From a virus, in the IMG/VR virus record IMGVR_UViG_3300032046_000015, positions 19,017-83,016 of that record: a stretch of DNA of 64,000 nt; one strand, given 5' to 3'. Below, one piece after another: positions 9,297 to 16,394 of the stretch. The notes beneath the pieces were generated by a model. The model saw only the letters and a program-made list of their open reading frames with translations. It made no database searches and had not been told where the DNA came from. The position numbers and the translations under genes are program-made. Within the stretch, counting starts at the first letter, position 1, and each line of letters begins with the position of its first letter.

Positions 9297-9379
9297 TGTG
9301 TAAATTCCTCAACAATCGTGGCCAGCTGCTGGCGGTGTGTGAGGCGGTGGACGGAATCACCGCCAGTCAGCTGGGCCAT
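9254..9379 (-). CDS. Possible 41-residue peptide overlapping the terminase start
   Basis: A short frame runs from ATG at 9379 to TAG at 9254 and overlaps the start of the large terminase gene in a different frame. The peptide (MAQLTGGDSVHRLTHR and onward) has no recognisable domain and only a distant AAGGG upstream. It fills an otherwise empty 145-base gap, so it may be a coupling peptide, or simply chance. Confidence 0.25.
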   Translation of the reverse strand: MAQLTGGDSVHRLTHRQQLATIVEEFTQCQAYKYQRQNGTH

Positions 9380-9441
9380 CCGGTTTGCTATGTTACCCTT
9401 GAGGGAAGTGGTGGATGCTCGCAAACCAGACCGTGTGTGTA

Positions 9442-9768
9442 TTATCCTTCCAGAGCGATGAATGTGTATTCATCGTTCAGCTTGTTCACTGTGACGTCTG
9501 TGCCCAAGCTGAATTTGAAGAAGTCAGCGACAGTCCCACGACCTGCCGCAACCTGCTCTGGGATGCTAATTCCTTCTGTGGCGATCATGGCATCTCCTGT
9601 CGCATCGAAATGCACACCTGCCGGCATCTGATCGCTCTTGACCGACATGTTGGGCGTGGTCTTGTCGATGATCACGACTGCTTTGGGCGCAAACGGCAGC
9701 TTGACTTCCAAGGCTGCTCCTGTGCCTTTGTAATTTCCAGTTGCAACTTTTGCTACTCCACTTGACAT
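9442..9768 (-). CDS. Small putative virion protein
   Basis: This 108-residue protein is beta-rich with Gly and Ala (NYKGTGAALEVKLPFAP, then GRGTVADFFKFSLGTDV) and no enzymatic motif. The composition and its place between the terminase and an HxH-repeat protein suggest a structural or decoration protein. The ATG at 9768 follows a GGAG-containing stretch. The function is not established. Confidence 0.6.
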   Translation of the reverse strand: MSSGVAKVATGNYKGTGAALEVKLPFAPKAVVIIDKTTPNMSVKSDQMPAGVHFDATGDAMIATEGISIPEQVAAGRGTVADFFKFSLGTDVTVNKLNDEYTFIALEG

Positions 9769-9805
9769 TTGAATGTCTCCTCTCTTTGTTTGTATTTAGC
9801 TTGAC

Positions 9806-10009
9806 TCAAGCCTTTTGCTTCTGCTTTTTTATCGGCATCTGCTTCATGCTGAGCAGTGCCTGACTGTGTTTTTCTGTTTGACTCTTCTGCTCTTTTAATA
9901 ATCTAAAGATTATTAAAAGAGCAGAAGTCATGTTCCACACCGCAACAATCGGCCATGTAATAGTGGCAGCGACTGTTTTGGTTAATTTGATCAATCGTGA
10001 CTGCTCCAT
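9806..10009 (-). CDS. Small membrane protein carrying a long palindrome
   Basis: From the ATG at 10009 the frame gives 67 residues: a basic N-terminus, a hydrophobic stretch (IVAVWNMTSALLIIF), then a Lys/Gln-rich tail (IKKQKQKA). It overlaps the end of the HxH-repeat gene by 19 bases. The shape fits a small holin-like or anchor protein. Codons for SALLIIFRLLKEQK lie in a perfect 21-base inverted repeat. A GTG at 10024 is an alternative start. Confidence 0.45.
   Translation of the reverse strand: MEQSRLIKLTKTVAATITWPIVAVWNMTSALLIIFRLLKEQKSQTEKHSQALLSMKQMPIKKQKQKA
9884..9927. repeat. Perfect 21-base inverted repeat
   Basis: The arms 9884-9904 and 9907-9927 are exact reverse complements separated by two bases (aa). 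The repeat lies inside the small membrane protein gene. Stem ends are CTTCTGCTC and its complement, and the centre is AT-rich. Neither strand has a T-run after it, so a simple terminator is unlikely. Confidence 0.85.
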
Positions 10010-10518
10010 CCGCCCAACACGCACTTGTTGGTGAGATCAGGCGCAGGGCCATCCGATTTTTGAACCTGGTTCTTGTGCTCTTCCACGATTGCCTTGAGCT
10101 CATCAAAGCCCAGCGTCTTATGGACAACGCCATCGGGCATTTGAATGGTGTGAACGTGAGCGCCACTGCGTACTGTTTCACCGTTGGGCAGAGTGATGTG
10201 CTGGTGATAACCGCCAACGCCTGGGTCAGCGCCATCCAGTGGCTGGGTCATTGCCTTGCGCCCATCCGGCATCACAATCTCATGAACGTGTGGGCCACCT
10301 GGCTGTAGCAGACCTTGGGTGTTTGGCAACACGTCCTTTTCCAAATCGTGACCGTGCGCTCCACCCTTCAGGATGGTCATCATATCGTCAAGGATATGTG
10401 TGTGCTCTCCACCGATCAGTTTGCCTTCAGGCAACTCTTCATGCCAGTGTGCTCCTGCCTCATTATAATCCATCCACATCATAGGTTGACAACCACCCTT
10501 CTCAACTGCTGTTTCCAT
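9991..10518 (-). CDS. HxH-repeat protein, possible metal-binding fibre or spike
   Basis: This is a 175-residue protein with six spaced Gly-x-His-x-His units: AGAHWH, GGEHTH, GGAHGH, GGPHVH, GGYHQH and SGAHVH. Three are followed by a beta-hairpin-like tail (MPDG or LPNG). HxH motifs coordinate iron in the needle tip of trimeric T4 gp37, so a metal-bound trimeric fibre or spike is possible; this is an analogy from the motif only. It sits in the head module between the small terminase candidate and the large terminase. Confidence 0.65.
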   Translation of the reverse strand: METAVEKGGCQPMMWMDYNEAGAHWHEELPEGKLIGGEHTHILDDMMTILKGGAHGHDLEKDVLPNTQGLLQPGGPHVHEIVMPDGRKAMTQPLDGADPGVGGYHQHITLPNGETVRSGAHVHTIQMPDGVVHKTLGFDELKAIVEEHKNQVQKSDGPAPDLTNKCVLGGWSSHD

Positions 10519-10530
10519 TTGCTGTTTCCT

Positions 10531-10734
10531 TTATGGCCAGTGATTAGCTTCATCATCGTGGACAGAACACTCCACCACGATTAGCTTGCCATTGCCGTGC
10601 TTCATCTCTTTTATCGTTTGATTGATTGTTACCACCAGCGCACGCTTTGTCTCACACACAAAGCGCTTCATACATCGTTTACAAAGTGACGCTGCCTTCA
10701 TGTGTATTCCTTTTTCATCCAATTCCCAGGCCAT
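10531..10734 (-). CDS. Small Cys-rich protein, possible zinc binder
   Basis: This 67-residue protein has a CKRCMKRFVC cluster and a fourth Cys (VVECSV), compatible with a zinc site. The ATG at 10734 has GGAGG upstream at good spacing. Both neighbours belong to the terminase region. I do not recognise a family. Confidence 0.6.
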   Translation of the reverse strand: MAWELDEKGIHMKAASLCKRCMKRFVCETKRALVVTINQTIKEMKHGNGKLIVVECSVHDDEANHWP

Positions 10735-10789
10735 GTAACGTCCTCCAGGACACCGAATGGCCGTGACACCTGCTGGCAGATTGCGTGGC

Positions 10790-11392
10790 TCATGAGTCCA
10801 AGACCTTCTGCCGCTGTATTACCAATCCGGCATCCTCTGGCGTGACATCGATGATCTGTCCACCTGTTAGCTGTTCCAGTTGTTTCAATTCTGTCCTGAC
10901 ACGGATTGCTATGTCAATGTTGGTCATGCCTCTTATGTCAATACCAGCAATGATCCTGCTGGACTTATCCTTGCGAAGCACGCCCAACTCCTCTCCTCTT
11001 TTAATTATCTTGTCAATGATGTCGCTCTTGGCTCGCACAGCCCCTACAATAGCATTGGACTGATTGTTTGTCTTGTATGTCCGTATGATTTCTTCAAGGA
11101 CACTCACGCACCCACGTTGCGCCACACAGTAATCAATGAACAACTCAATGTTGCTCTTGTCTGTTGTTTCCTTTGCCTCATACTCATACATCCATCTCTT
11201 GACTTCAGTCAACGCCTTGAGATCACGCAGGTTCATCTGTTCCATGATCTCTATTTCTTTGAGACCTTGCGCCAGGAATGCGATGAATGTCGCCACCAGT
11301 ATCCTTTTTTCATGCTCTGACTTCTTGCCAAAGAATACTGGCACATTGGGATTGGTTGCCTTCTGCCGATTCACTGCTGAACTCACTGCCAT
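10790..11392 (-). CDS. Putative terminase small subunit
   Basis: This 200-residue, mostly helical protein has an N-terminal segment (VATFIAFLAQGLKEIEIM) followed by LRDLKALTEVKRW, which looks like a helix-turn-helix. A long helical middle and an oligomerisation-like C-terminus follow. Small terminases bind pac or cos DNA as rings and usually lie upstream of terL, as here, with three small genes between. There is no decisive signature, so the call rests on position and fold impression. The ATG at 11392 follows GGGAG, overlapping the end of the upstream gene. Confidence 0.5.
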   Translation of the reverse strand: MAVSSAVNRQKATNPNVPVFFGKKSEHEKRILVATFIAFLAQGLKEIEIMEQMNLRDLKALTEVKRWMYEYEAKETTDKSNIELFIDYCVAQRGCVSVLEEIIRTYKTNNQSNAIVGAVRAKSDIIDKIIKRGEELGVLRKDKSSRIIAGIDIRGMTNIDIAIRVRTELKQLEQLTGGQIIDVTPEDAGLVIQRQKVLDS

Positions 11393-11393
11393 C

Positions 11394-11708
11394 TCAAACT
11401 CCCATGAAACATATGGCCAGGAATGATATCACACAGGATGCTGACCATTTGTGGATTGGCATGTTTGGCAATTGAACCTTTAACACGTTATCAATGAAGT
11501 CATACACGCATTCCTCTATGGCAGTGCCAATTGCGCTGAGCTGTGCTGAGGGTTGGATGATCATTGGGCATTGGACTGACACAACAATTAAATCATTCAT
11601 AAAAAATGAAATGAAAAGTAATCCGTCAAATGGTCTTTGTGTACTCTGGAACAATGAACTGTCCTTGTGTATCTGTTGTGCGATCTGTGCTTGTGTGCTT
11701 GGTGTCAT
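11394..11708 (-). CDS. Uncharacterised 104-residue protein
   Basis: Starting at ATG 11708 (MTPSTQAQIAQQI) the frame encodes a compact mixed alpha/beta protein with hydrophobic strands (LLFISFF, LIVVSVQCPMII) and a helix (AIGTAIEECVYDFIDNVL). It ends where the ribosome site of the next gene begins (GGGAGTTTGAGATG), a normal operon junction here. No family is recognised. Its start overlaps the stop of the doubtful long frame upstream (ATGA). Confidence 0.6.
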   Translation of the reverse strand: MTPSTQAQIAQQIHKDSSLFQSTQRPFDGLLFISFFMNDLIVVSVQCPMIIQPSAQLSAIGTAIEECVYDFIDNVLKVQLPNMPIHKWSASCVISFLAICFMGV

Positions 11709-13081
11709 TGCATTGCCCTGTGTAACGATTGGGGTTTGGGTGTGGGTGCAAATTGCAGTGTTGCATCTGCATTGTGCTGGCCAAGCGTGCATGGCACGCA
11801 CTGTGTAGAAAACACATGCCAGTGGGGTGTTGTGTCGGGTACACATGCGCTGAGGTGTCGTGGCGCCATGGCGCAGGATTTTTTATTGCGCACACAACCA
11901 CCAAGCACACAAGACACACTGGCGTCACTGCGCTCATCCGGTTCATCGATGGCGTCAATGGTTCCAGATGCTAGCAGACCTTGCATATGGTCTGTAGCAC
12001 TTGCATCTCTGAAAGCCTTCTGTCCCCATATGTTAAAAGGTATTGACATGTGTAAGCAGAACGTCCTTGGCCTGTCCATCCCTGTACTGGTCTGTACGCT
12101 ATCCCCAGGTGTTAACTCCTCTGAACAGGTGGCATGGGTTCTGGTGCCAGGTGTTAACTCCTCTATGGATGTGTATGTAGAACGTCCTTGGTCTGTAGCC
12201 TTGTCCCCTGAAATAATTTTTTTCATCATGGTGTTTTTATTTATTGGCTCAGGCTGACATGTGTAAGCAGAACGTCCTTGGCCTTGCCGCCCAGGTGTTA
12301 ACTCCTCTGTACAGATGAGCATTGGATCATTGGCCTTCACCCGATGATTGACACCCTCATTCCTGTAGCCATCTGGCGCACCTGAAAGCCTTATGGAATT
12401 GTCCATGTTCAAAATGTGGCCGTTTGATTTTGAATGGAATGTGTAAGCAACACACGCAGTACACGCAATTGTGTGTACTACATTTTTCTTATCGTGGTGC
12501 TTCTGTGCGTCATCTCCTCCATGCTTCATGTTGCGTGGGCGTGTGTATGTTACAGGATGGGGTTGTGGCTTTGGAATTACACATTGAGTGCATGTTGAGA
12601 ATGCAGTGCTTGTTGGTATTACACACTGTGCTTCTGTGCATAATGCGCACATAATGCGCTGTGTGTAATTTGTGTTGACCACCTGGTGGACACATAGACA
12701 CATGGCACATATGTGTGGTGCTAGACAACTCAAGCACTTTGACTCAAGCACAGCAAGCACAGCAAGCACAGCAATCACACAATCAGCGCCAGCGTGCTTC
12801 TCTACCATGACAGGGACAAATTCAACTTCATTGTGTTCGGATACATCGCAACCAACAGACATCAGAACAAAGGCAGAGGATTGAGCAAGGACAAAAGAAT
12901 TGCACAAGTCATCAACCAAACAACAGTGCGACCGCTCACTGTGTATATGTTTGGCGATGTTGTTAGCTTGGGATATGGGCTTGGGCGATTGGTAGGAACA
13001 GAAGATGTGGTTGTTCTCTCCTGTATGATTGGGATAGGATAAGAATGAGGATTGATCTTTGTTTCTGTTTACTGAGCTCAT
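11705..13081 (-). CDS. Doubtful 458-codon frame in a repeat-rich stretch
   Basis: An open frame of 458 codons spans the repeats. Its product is Cys/His/Thr-rich, with EELTPG three times, a VLAVLAVL run from a 9-base tandem repeat, and no domain. In favour: its stop overlaps the next ATG (ATGA), as in real gene pairs here. Against: there is no proper ribosome site, and CA/TG-rich DNA has few stop codons, so a long frame can arise by chance. Repeat copies fall in different frames. Confidence 0.3.
   Translation of the reverse strand: MSSVNRNKDQSSFLSYPNHTGENNHIFCSYQSPKPISQANNIAKHIHSERSHCCLVDDLCNSFVLAQSSAFVLMSVGCDVSEHNEVEFVPVMVEKHAGADCVIAVLAVLAVLESKCLSCLAPHICAMCLCVHQVVNTNYTQRIMCALCTEAQCVIPTSTAFSTCTQCVIPKPQPHPVTYTRPRNMKHGGDDAQKHHDKKNVVHTIACTACVAYTFHSKSNGHILNMDNSIRLSGAPDGYRNEGVNHRVKANDPMLICTEELTPGRQGQGRSAYTCQPEPINKNTMMKKIISGDKATDQGRSTYTSIEELTPGTRTHATCSEELTPGDSVQTSTGMDRPRTFCLHMSIPFNIWGQKAFRDASATDHMQGLLASGTIDAIDEPDERSDASVSCVLGGCVRNKKSCAMAPRHLSACVPDTTPHWHVFSTQCVPCTLGQHNADATLQFAPTPKPQSLHRAMQ
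11863..11884 (+). terminator. Weak plus-strand terminator candidate
   Basis: A perfect 12-base palindrome (GCGCCATGGCGC, 11863-11874) is followed on the plus strand by GGA and six T at 11879-11884. The stem is only four base pairs with a CATG loop. No accepted plus-strand gene precedes it, so it may be coincidental. Confidence 0.25.
12044..12073. repeat. 30-base direct repeat, copy 1
   Basis: The sequence beginning TGACATGTGTAAGCAG and ending TCCTTGGCCT is identical to the copy at 12255-12284. A shorter degenerate copy (AGAACGTCCTTGGTC) lies at 12179-12193. Confidence 0.9.
12105..12308. repeat. Three copies of an 18-base repeat
   Basis: The sequence CCAGGTGTTAACTCCTCT occurs at 12105-12122, 12147-12164 and 12291-12308. 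On the minus strand it reads AGAGGAG followed by TTAACACCTGG, so each carries a ribosome-site-like core but no ATG at useful spacing. Confidence 0.9.
12255..12284. repeat. 30-base direct repeat, copy 2
   Basis: Identical to 12044-12073, 211 bases away. Both copies are close to copies of the 18-base repeat, so the repeating unit is a pair of modules. Confidence 0.9.
12745..12771. repeat. Tandem 9-base repeat, three units
   Basis: Three consecutive copies of CAAGCACAG, followed by a diverged fourth unit (CAATCACAC). Confidence 0.85.
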
Positions 13082-13345
13082 TACCTTTACACTGTTGTTA
13101 ATCCTTTGTGTGCTGCCTTCTCAAAGATGCAATTGGTGCTTTGGTATGTCTATGAAGATACTATACAGGAATCAATTGCGCTATACTTTATTTGGCTATT
13201 ATGGTGGCTGGTTGAATGTGATTGTGTTGTGTTAGGAATTGTTCTGTTGTTGGTTGTGCTTACTGTAGGCAAAAATCTTTTGATGGGTACTACAATTGAT
13301 GGATGTGTACGATTATGTCAAGATGTAAGTGCGTGTGTAGGCAGA

Positions 13346-13413
13346 CAAGCAACGTGCGGCTTGATCTGAAGTTGAAAGGATGGCAAGACTTCAAATTGGC
13401 CGCACGTGCTTCA
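13346..13413. ncRNA. Possible structured RNA, nested hairpin
   Basis: The outer arms are plus-strand ACGTGCGGC and GCCGCACGT, extended by AAGC and GCTT with one bulged base; a second pair (TGAAGT and ACTTCA) lies inside. The resulting hairpin of about 65 bases could form on either strand. No coding frame explains it. There is no terminator T-run. Function unknown. Confidence 0.35.
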
Positions 13414-13429
13414 CGAGTATAGAATGACA

Positions 13430-13549
13430 ACAAGGAGCAGGGAACATCGGTGTAACAGACTCAACACTAATGGAACCATGGCTGAAAATGTTCTTGGCTG
13501 TCTGTGACCTTGTGGAATCTGTTTCATGTCAGCTCAACCTGCTCCTTGT
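13430..13549. ncRNA. Possible structured RNA closed by a 12-base-pair stem
   Basis: ACAAGGAGCAGG at 13430-13441 and CCTGCTCCTTGT at 13538-13549 are exact reverse complements enclosing 96 bases. Inside, GAACAT (13442) can pair with ATGTTC (13488) and CAGAC (13456) with GTCTG (13500). The region lies just downstream (minus strand) of the 78-residue gene. Alternatively the arms could be protein-binding sites. Confidence 0.35.
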
Positions 13550-13592
13550 CTTATTATATGTGTTGTTCTCTCTTTGGGTGGCCTTCCACGGT

Positions 13593-13829
13593 TCAGATGG
13601 CTTGCTCTTGATATGATTTTGTTTTCTTATCAAAGAACATCTTGGACACTATGATCCCTTTGTCTTCAAGATAGATTGTGGCGCCTGTCCTCATAGCTTC
13701 CACTGCCTGTTCCAACTCAACACCGTCTCCAACTAGACATCTGCCGTATTCATCACGATCAAGCAATATTCCTTTTGAGTGTAGGATCAATTTGTTTCTA
13801 TTGACTACTATCCTTGCTTTGTTACCCAT
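13593..13829 (-). CDS. Small uncharacterised protein
   Basis: This 78-residue, beta-rich basic protein (ARIVVNRNKLILHSKG, then DEYGRCLVGDGVELEQAVEAM) has an ATG at 13829 preceded by GGAG. It is the last accepted gene before the repeat-rich interval, and a terminator-like hairpin lies upstream of it. No family recognised. Confidence 0.65.
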   Translation of the reverse strand: MGNKARIVVNRNKLILHSKGILLDRDEYGRCLVGDGVELEQAVEAMRTGATIYLEDKGIIVSKMFFDKKTKSYQEQAI

Positions 13830-13854
13830 GTGTTATCTCCAAGTGCAAATGAAC

Positions 13855-13897
13855 TTGAAAAATATAGCGTTGATCAATTGGTGTTGATCAACGCTAT
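13855..13897 (-). terminator. Rho-independent terminator candidate
   Basis: Arms at 13864-13877 and 13884-13897 form a perfect 14-base-pair stem (ATAGCGTTGATCAA and complement) with a six-base loop. On the minus strand it is followed by ATTTTTC. It lies between the 90-residue gene upstream and the 78-residue gene downstream. The stem is only moderately GC-rich, so partial termination or readthrough is possible. Confidence 0.55.
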
Positions 13898-13920
13898 CAA
13901 TCAATATGTTGCCGATTGAT

Positions 13921-14193
13921 TCAGTTCAAGTCTGCCAGGAAGCTGGCGACTGCCAGTGTCTTACCCAGCTGTTCAATCGTTGGTTTAATGTCTGGTGGAG
14001 TGGATGGCTGGCACGCTGCTAACTGGCCGATGTCTTCAATGACTGCGCCAAACTCCTGTTGGCACTTATCATGAAACTCCAGTTTGCGTCTGATCGCTTT
14101 TGCCTCAGCATGAAAGCCTTCTGCGTCTGCCTTTGCTGCCAGCTTTTCCAAATCCTCTTTGAGCTTGATCAATAAATCCCATCCGTTGCCCAT
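13921..14193 (-). CDS. Small helical protein, uncharacterised
   Basis: This 90-residue protein is mainly helical with a likely coiled coil (LLIKLKEDLEKLAAKADAE, then AKAIRRKLEFHDKC). The ATG at 14193 has GAGGTGA seven bases upstream. It ends just before a terminator-like hairpin. No catalytic motif. Confidence 0.65.
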   Translation of the reverse strand: MGNGWDLLIKLKEDLEKLAAKADAEGFHAEAKAIRRKLEFHDKCQQEFGAVIEDIGQLAACQPSTPPDIKPTIEQLGKTLAVASFLADLN

Positions 14194-14263
14194 TCTTCTT
14201 CACCTCACTTTCATTGTGTATTTGTTTGTACAGTTGAACATGCTGTACTAACATTGTGTGTTA

Positions 14264-14957
14264 TCAATACCTTTTGAACTTGAGACTTGGATTGAAGTGT
14301 TCGTGTACACATCCTTGATCGCAACAACCTTCTGTACACAGTGGAACATCCTCATCCTTGCCTTTAATCCCAAGCATTTCTTTGGCTATGGCCTTGATCT
14401 CATCGATGGTAAAGATGGTGAAGTGTTGCATCCCTGCTTCCTGTATTGCCATGTCGCCACCCTCTCCACGGTCAACTACAGATAGAACAGCGACAGGCTT
14501 GTTGCCTTCTGCGTGCTTCTTCAGTGCGTCTGCTGCTCGCAGGACAGATGAAGCTGTAGTTATCACATCTTCTACCAACACCACATTATCCTTGGGATAG
14601 ACTGTACCTTCAATCAACTTGCCTGTGCCATGTTCCTTCTGTTGTTTCCGCACAATGAACCCACGCAAAGGATAACTGTAATGCCCAGCCAATTGTAGCA
14701 GAGCACCGATGATTGGATCAGCACCCAGTGTCAATCCGCCCACAGCTTCAACATGAAGTTGTCCTATCAACGGCATCATCATGAGTGCTATACAATGTGC
14801 CCCTTCTGATCGCAACGTGACCAAGCGCAAGTCAATGTAGTAATCGGATTCACGACCTGACGACAGAGTGAAACTTGCCTTCTCTGTAGGAATGGGCAAC
14901 AATCAACTTGCCCAATTGCTGCTTGGCAAAGTTGTTATGGTTGATTTTGTTTGCCAT
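14264..14957 (-). CDS. pyrE: Orotate phosphoribosyltransferase with apparent +1 frameshift
   Basis: The enzyme would join orotate and PRPP to make OMP in pyrimidine synthesis. The PRPP loop VVLVEDVITTASSVL and the segment GLTLGADPI are clear. The natural start is ATG 14957 (AAGGA upstream, directly after the upstream stop). That frame reads to AHSYREGKF and then goes out of frame, with a stop near 14850. The TLSSGRESDYYIDLR part is in the +1 frame. Skipping one C after TTT (14870) restores a 230-residue protein that matches family sequences (YREG-F-TLSSG). The alternative is a TTG start at 14902 lacking the first helix. Confidence 0.8.
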
Positions 14958-14958
14958 G

Positions 14959-15165
14959 TTATTCCTTCTTATCTTCAAAAGCCATATCAACTTCAAGCAA
15001 CGATTGTATGGCAGTTAAGCACAATGCTGATGCCTCTTTTGTGGAATGTATTGCCCTCAAGAATAATTTAGCACACCATTCACGTATATCTTCTTGAGTA
15101 AAGTTGCCTATAGAGTGTGTAGCGTTTTTGGCTTCACCTGCTGCTATCTTTTCTACTTCATCCAT
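14959..15165 (-). CDS. Small helical protein, uncharacterised
   Basis: This 68-residue acidic helical protein (DEVEKIAAGEAKNA, then EDIREWCAKLFLRAI) starts at ATG 15165 after GAGGAGAGGG. Its end carries the ribosome site of pyrE: stop at 14959-14961 and the next ATG at 14957. No family recognised. Confidence 0.65.
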   Translation of the reverse strand: MDEVEKIAAGEAKNATHSIGNFTQEDIREWCAKLFLRAIHSTKEASALCLTAIQSLLEVDMAFEDKKE

Positions 15166-15177
15166 CACCCTCTCCTC

Positions 15178-15528
15178 TTATGCGAGTGGATCTGCCATCC
15201 CACGGCTCATGTTTTCACGCTCCACAATCAACGTGTGTAATATCAACAGATAGTTGACTGCGTCAGCTATGCGTGATTTGATTGGTTCAGACTTGACTGC
15301 TCTGTCGTTGAGCCATGTTTCTATGGCATCCATGTGCTTGCCAAAATAGATAGCCCAGACATCAATCTCATCAATGCCTCTCTTGTGTAATCGCTTGGCA
15401 CCTGTTTTGAAGTTGGAGTTGGCATCATTGCTTCCCTGTGTATAGTCATGCCCCTTTGTATCCAGCAACGGCAAACACTCCTCTTCAAAAAATTTCTTGA
15501 TCAACTCAATCCTTTTATTTGGTTCCAT
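15178..15528 (-). CDS. Putative Nmad1/DUF1599-like nucleotide-associated protein
   Basis: This 116-residue helical protein contains KGHDYTQGSNDANSNF and later DAIETWLNDRAVKSEPIKSR with DAVNYLLILHTL. The pattern (Lys-x-x-Asp-Tyr, Asn-Phe, then a helical Asp-Asn-Tyr segment) resembles small phage proteins of the nucleotide-modification-associated domain 1 group. Genes of this type often accompany nucleotide enzymes, as here (pyrE, dCMP deaminase, MazG). The assignment is tentative. It overlaps the upstream Toprim-like gene by 28 bases. Confidence 0.45.
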   Translation of the reverse strand: MEPNKRIELIKKFFEEECLPLLDTKGHDYTQGSNDANSNFKTGAKRLHKRGIDEIDVWAIYFGKHMDAIETWLNDRAVKSEPIKSRIADAVNYLLILHTLIVERENMSRGMADPLA

Positions 15529-16394
15529 CGTTGGGCCACTCCTCTCAATTGCTCTTTGCCTTTGTTTTCCAAGTCACGCACCTTTGTCCATATCTTTGTG
15601 TTGATCTGCGCTGTTATCTCTCTCTCAACTAGATCAACCAAGACATGTGGATCAAGTGCGTCCAACTCCCATGACTCTGTTCCAAACTGTTTAACGTATG
15701 TTTCAAACCTTGAATCGCTTGTTTTGGCAGGATTGGGTGGTGGACTGTATTGTAGTATCTGATCCCATGATAGTGCCAGCCTTCTGACTTCCACGTCAGC
15801 CCCAAACAAAGCAAATCTATCAGTGATGTCTCTGGTCATGTCCAAACCGGATGGATCATGGTCACCCAAGTAAAGCAATATCCCATATTTGCCTTCAAGT
15901 GTAGTTGCCATGAATCGTTGTGCTGCCTGCCACATCTCTGATTGCGATACATAACCACGACAAGAAAAGTATGGGACATCGTATTGGTTGCAAATTCCTT
16001 CTATCACTCCAATCAAGGCATCCTTCTCAATCCACACTTCCATGTGTACCATCTGTGTCTTCCACTTGTCCATTCTGAACTGTTCAGCGCACACATTAAC
16101 TATGTCTTGTGGACTATCCCAATGAGATAGACTGCGGACAAATCTGCTTCTATCCTCAATGGCCAACCAGTCAATCTCTCCAGCTAGTCTGGCATCATTG
16201 ATCACTCCACCCAGTCTGTTGTAATATATCTGTCTGTTTGGTATTAGACCACGTGCTACAAATTGATAATACAATTGTCTCAAAGTCAGAGTGAAGCCAG
16301 ACTTGCTGTACTCATCGATGATATCATTGGCTGTTCTGATTATCGCAAGATTGTCTTTTGAGAAATTTCTTTCAATGTATTTTAGTCTGGGCAC
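15501..16394 (-). CDS. Toprim-domain protein related to Topo VI-A/Spo11-type folds
   Basis: This 297-residue protein has an N-terminal winged-helix-like segment (FTLTLRQLYYQFVARGLIP) and a C-terminal Toprim-like core with VWIEKDAL (catalytic Glu) and LLYLGDHDPSGLDM (DxD). The arrangement matches a class of phage and bacterial proteins related to topoisomerase VI subunit A without its partner. It may nick or process DNA; the activity is not shown. The start is GTG 16394 after GAGGAGAGAGG. Confidence 0.65.
   Translation of the reverse strand: MPRLKYIERNFSKDNLAIIRTANDIIDEYSKSGFTLTLRQLYYQFVARGLIPNRQIYYNRLGGVINDARLAGEIDWLAIEDRSRFVRSLSHWDSPQDIVNVCAEQFRMDKWKTQMVHMEVWIEKDALIGVIEGICNQYDVPYFSCRGYVSQSEMWQAAQRFMATTLEGKYGILLYLGDHDPSGLDMTRDITDRFALFGADVEVRRLALSWDQILQYSPPPNPAKTSDSRFETYVKQFGTESWELDALDPHVLVDLVEREITAQINTKIWTKVRDLENKGKEQLRGVAQRWNQIKGLS

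Larger units (their letters stand above)
11709..13592. other. Repeat-rich interval with no confident gene
   Basis: About 1.9 kb has no convincing coding sequence on either strand. It contains a 30-base direct repeat, three copies of an 18-base repeat, a 9-base tandem repeat, a palindrome followed by T6, and two regions able to form long hairpins (13346-13413 and 13430-13549). TG/CA dinucleotide bias is strong. It divides the head module from the nucleotide-metabolism genes and may be a control region or a decayed gene. Confidence 0.6.

Noticed and set aside
9143-9631. Plus-strand frame of 162 codons
   Set aside because: It lies opposite the large terminase and the 108-residue virion gene and has no ribosome site; those minus-strand genes explain the DNA.
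12105-12308. CRISPR array from the 18-base repeats
   Set aside because: Only three copies, spacing 24 and 126 bases, no regular spacer length and no cas genes.
12794-13042. Plus-strand frame with protein-like residues (RDKFNFIVFGYIATN)
   Set aside because: Starts at GTG with no ribosome site, in the repeat-rich gap, and would be the only plus-strand gene. Kept as a possibility only.
13106-13369. Plus-strand 87-codon hydrophobic frame
   Set aside because: TG-rich DNA gives Leu/Val/Cys codons by bias; no ribosome site and no plus-strand neighbours.
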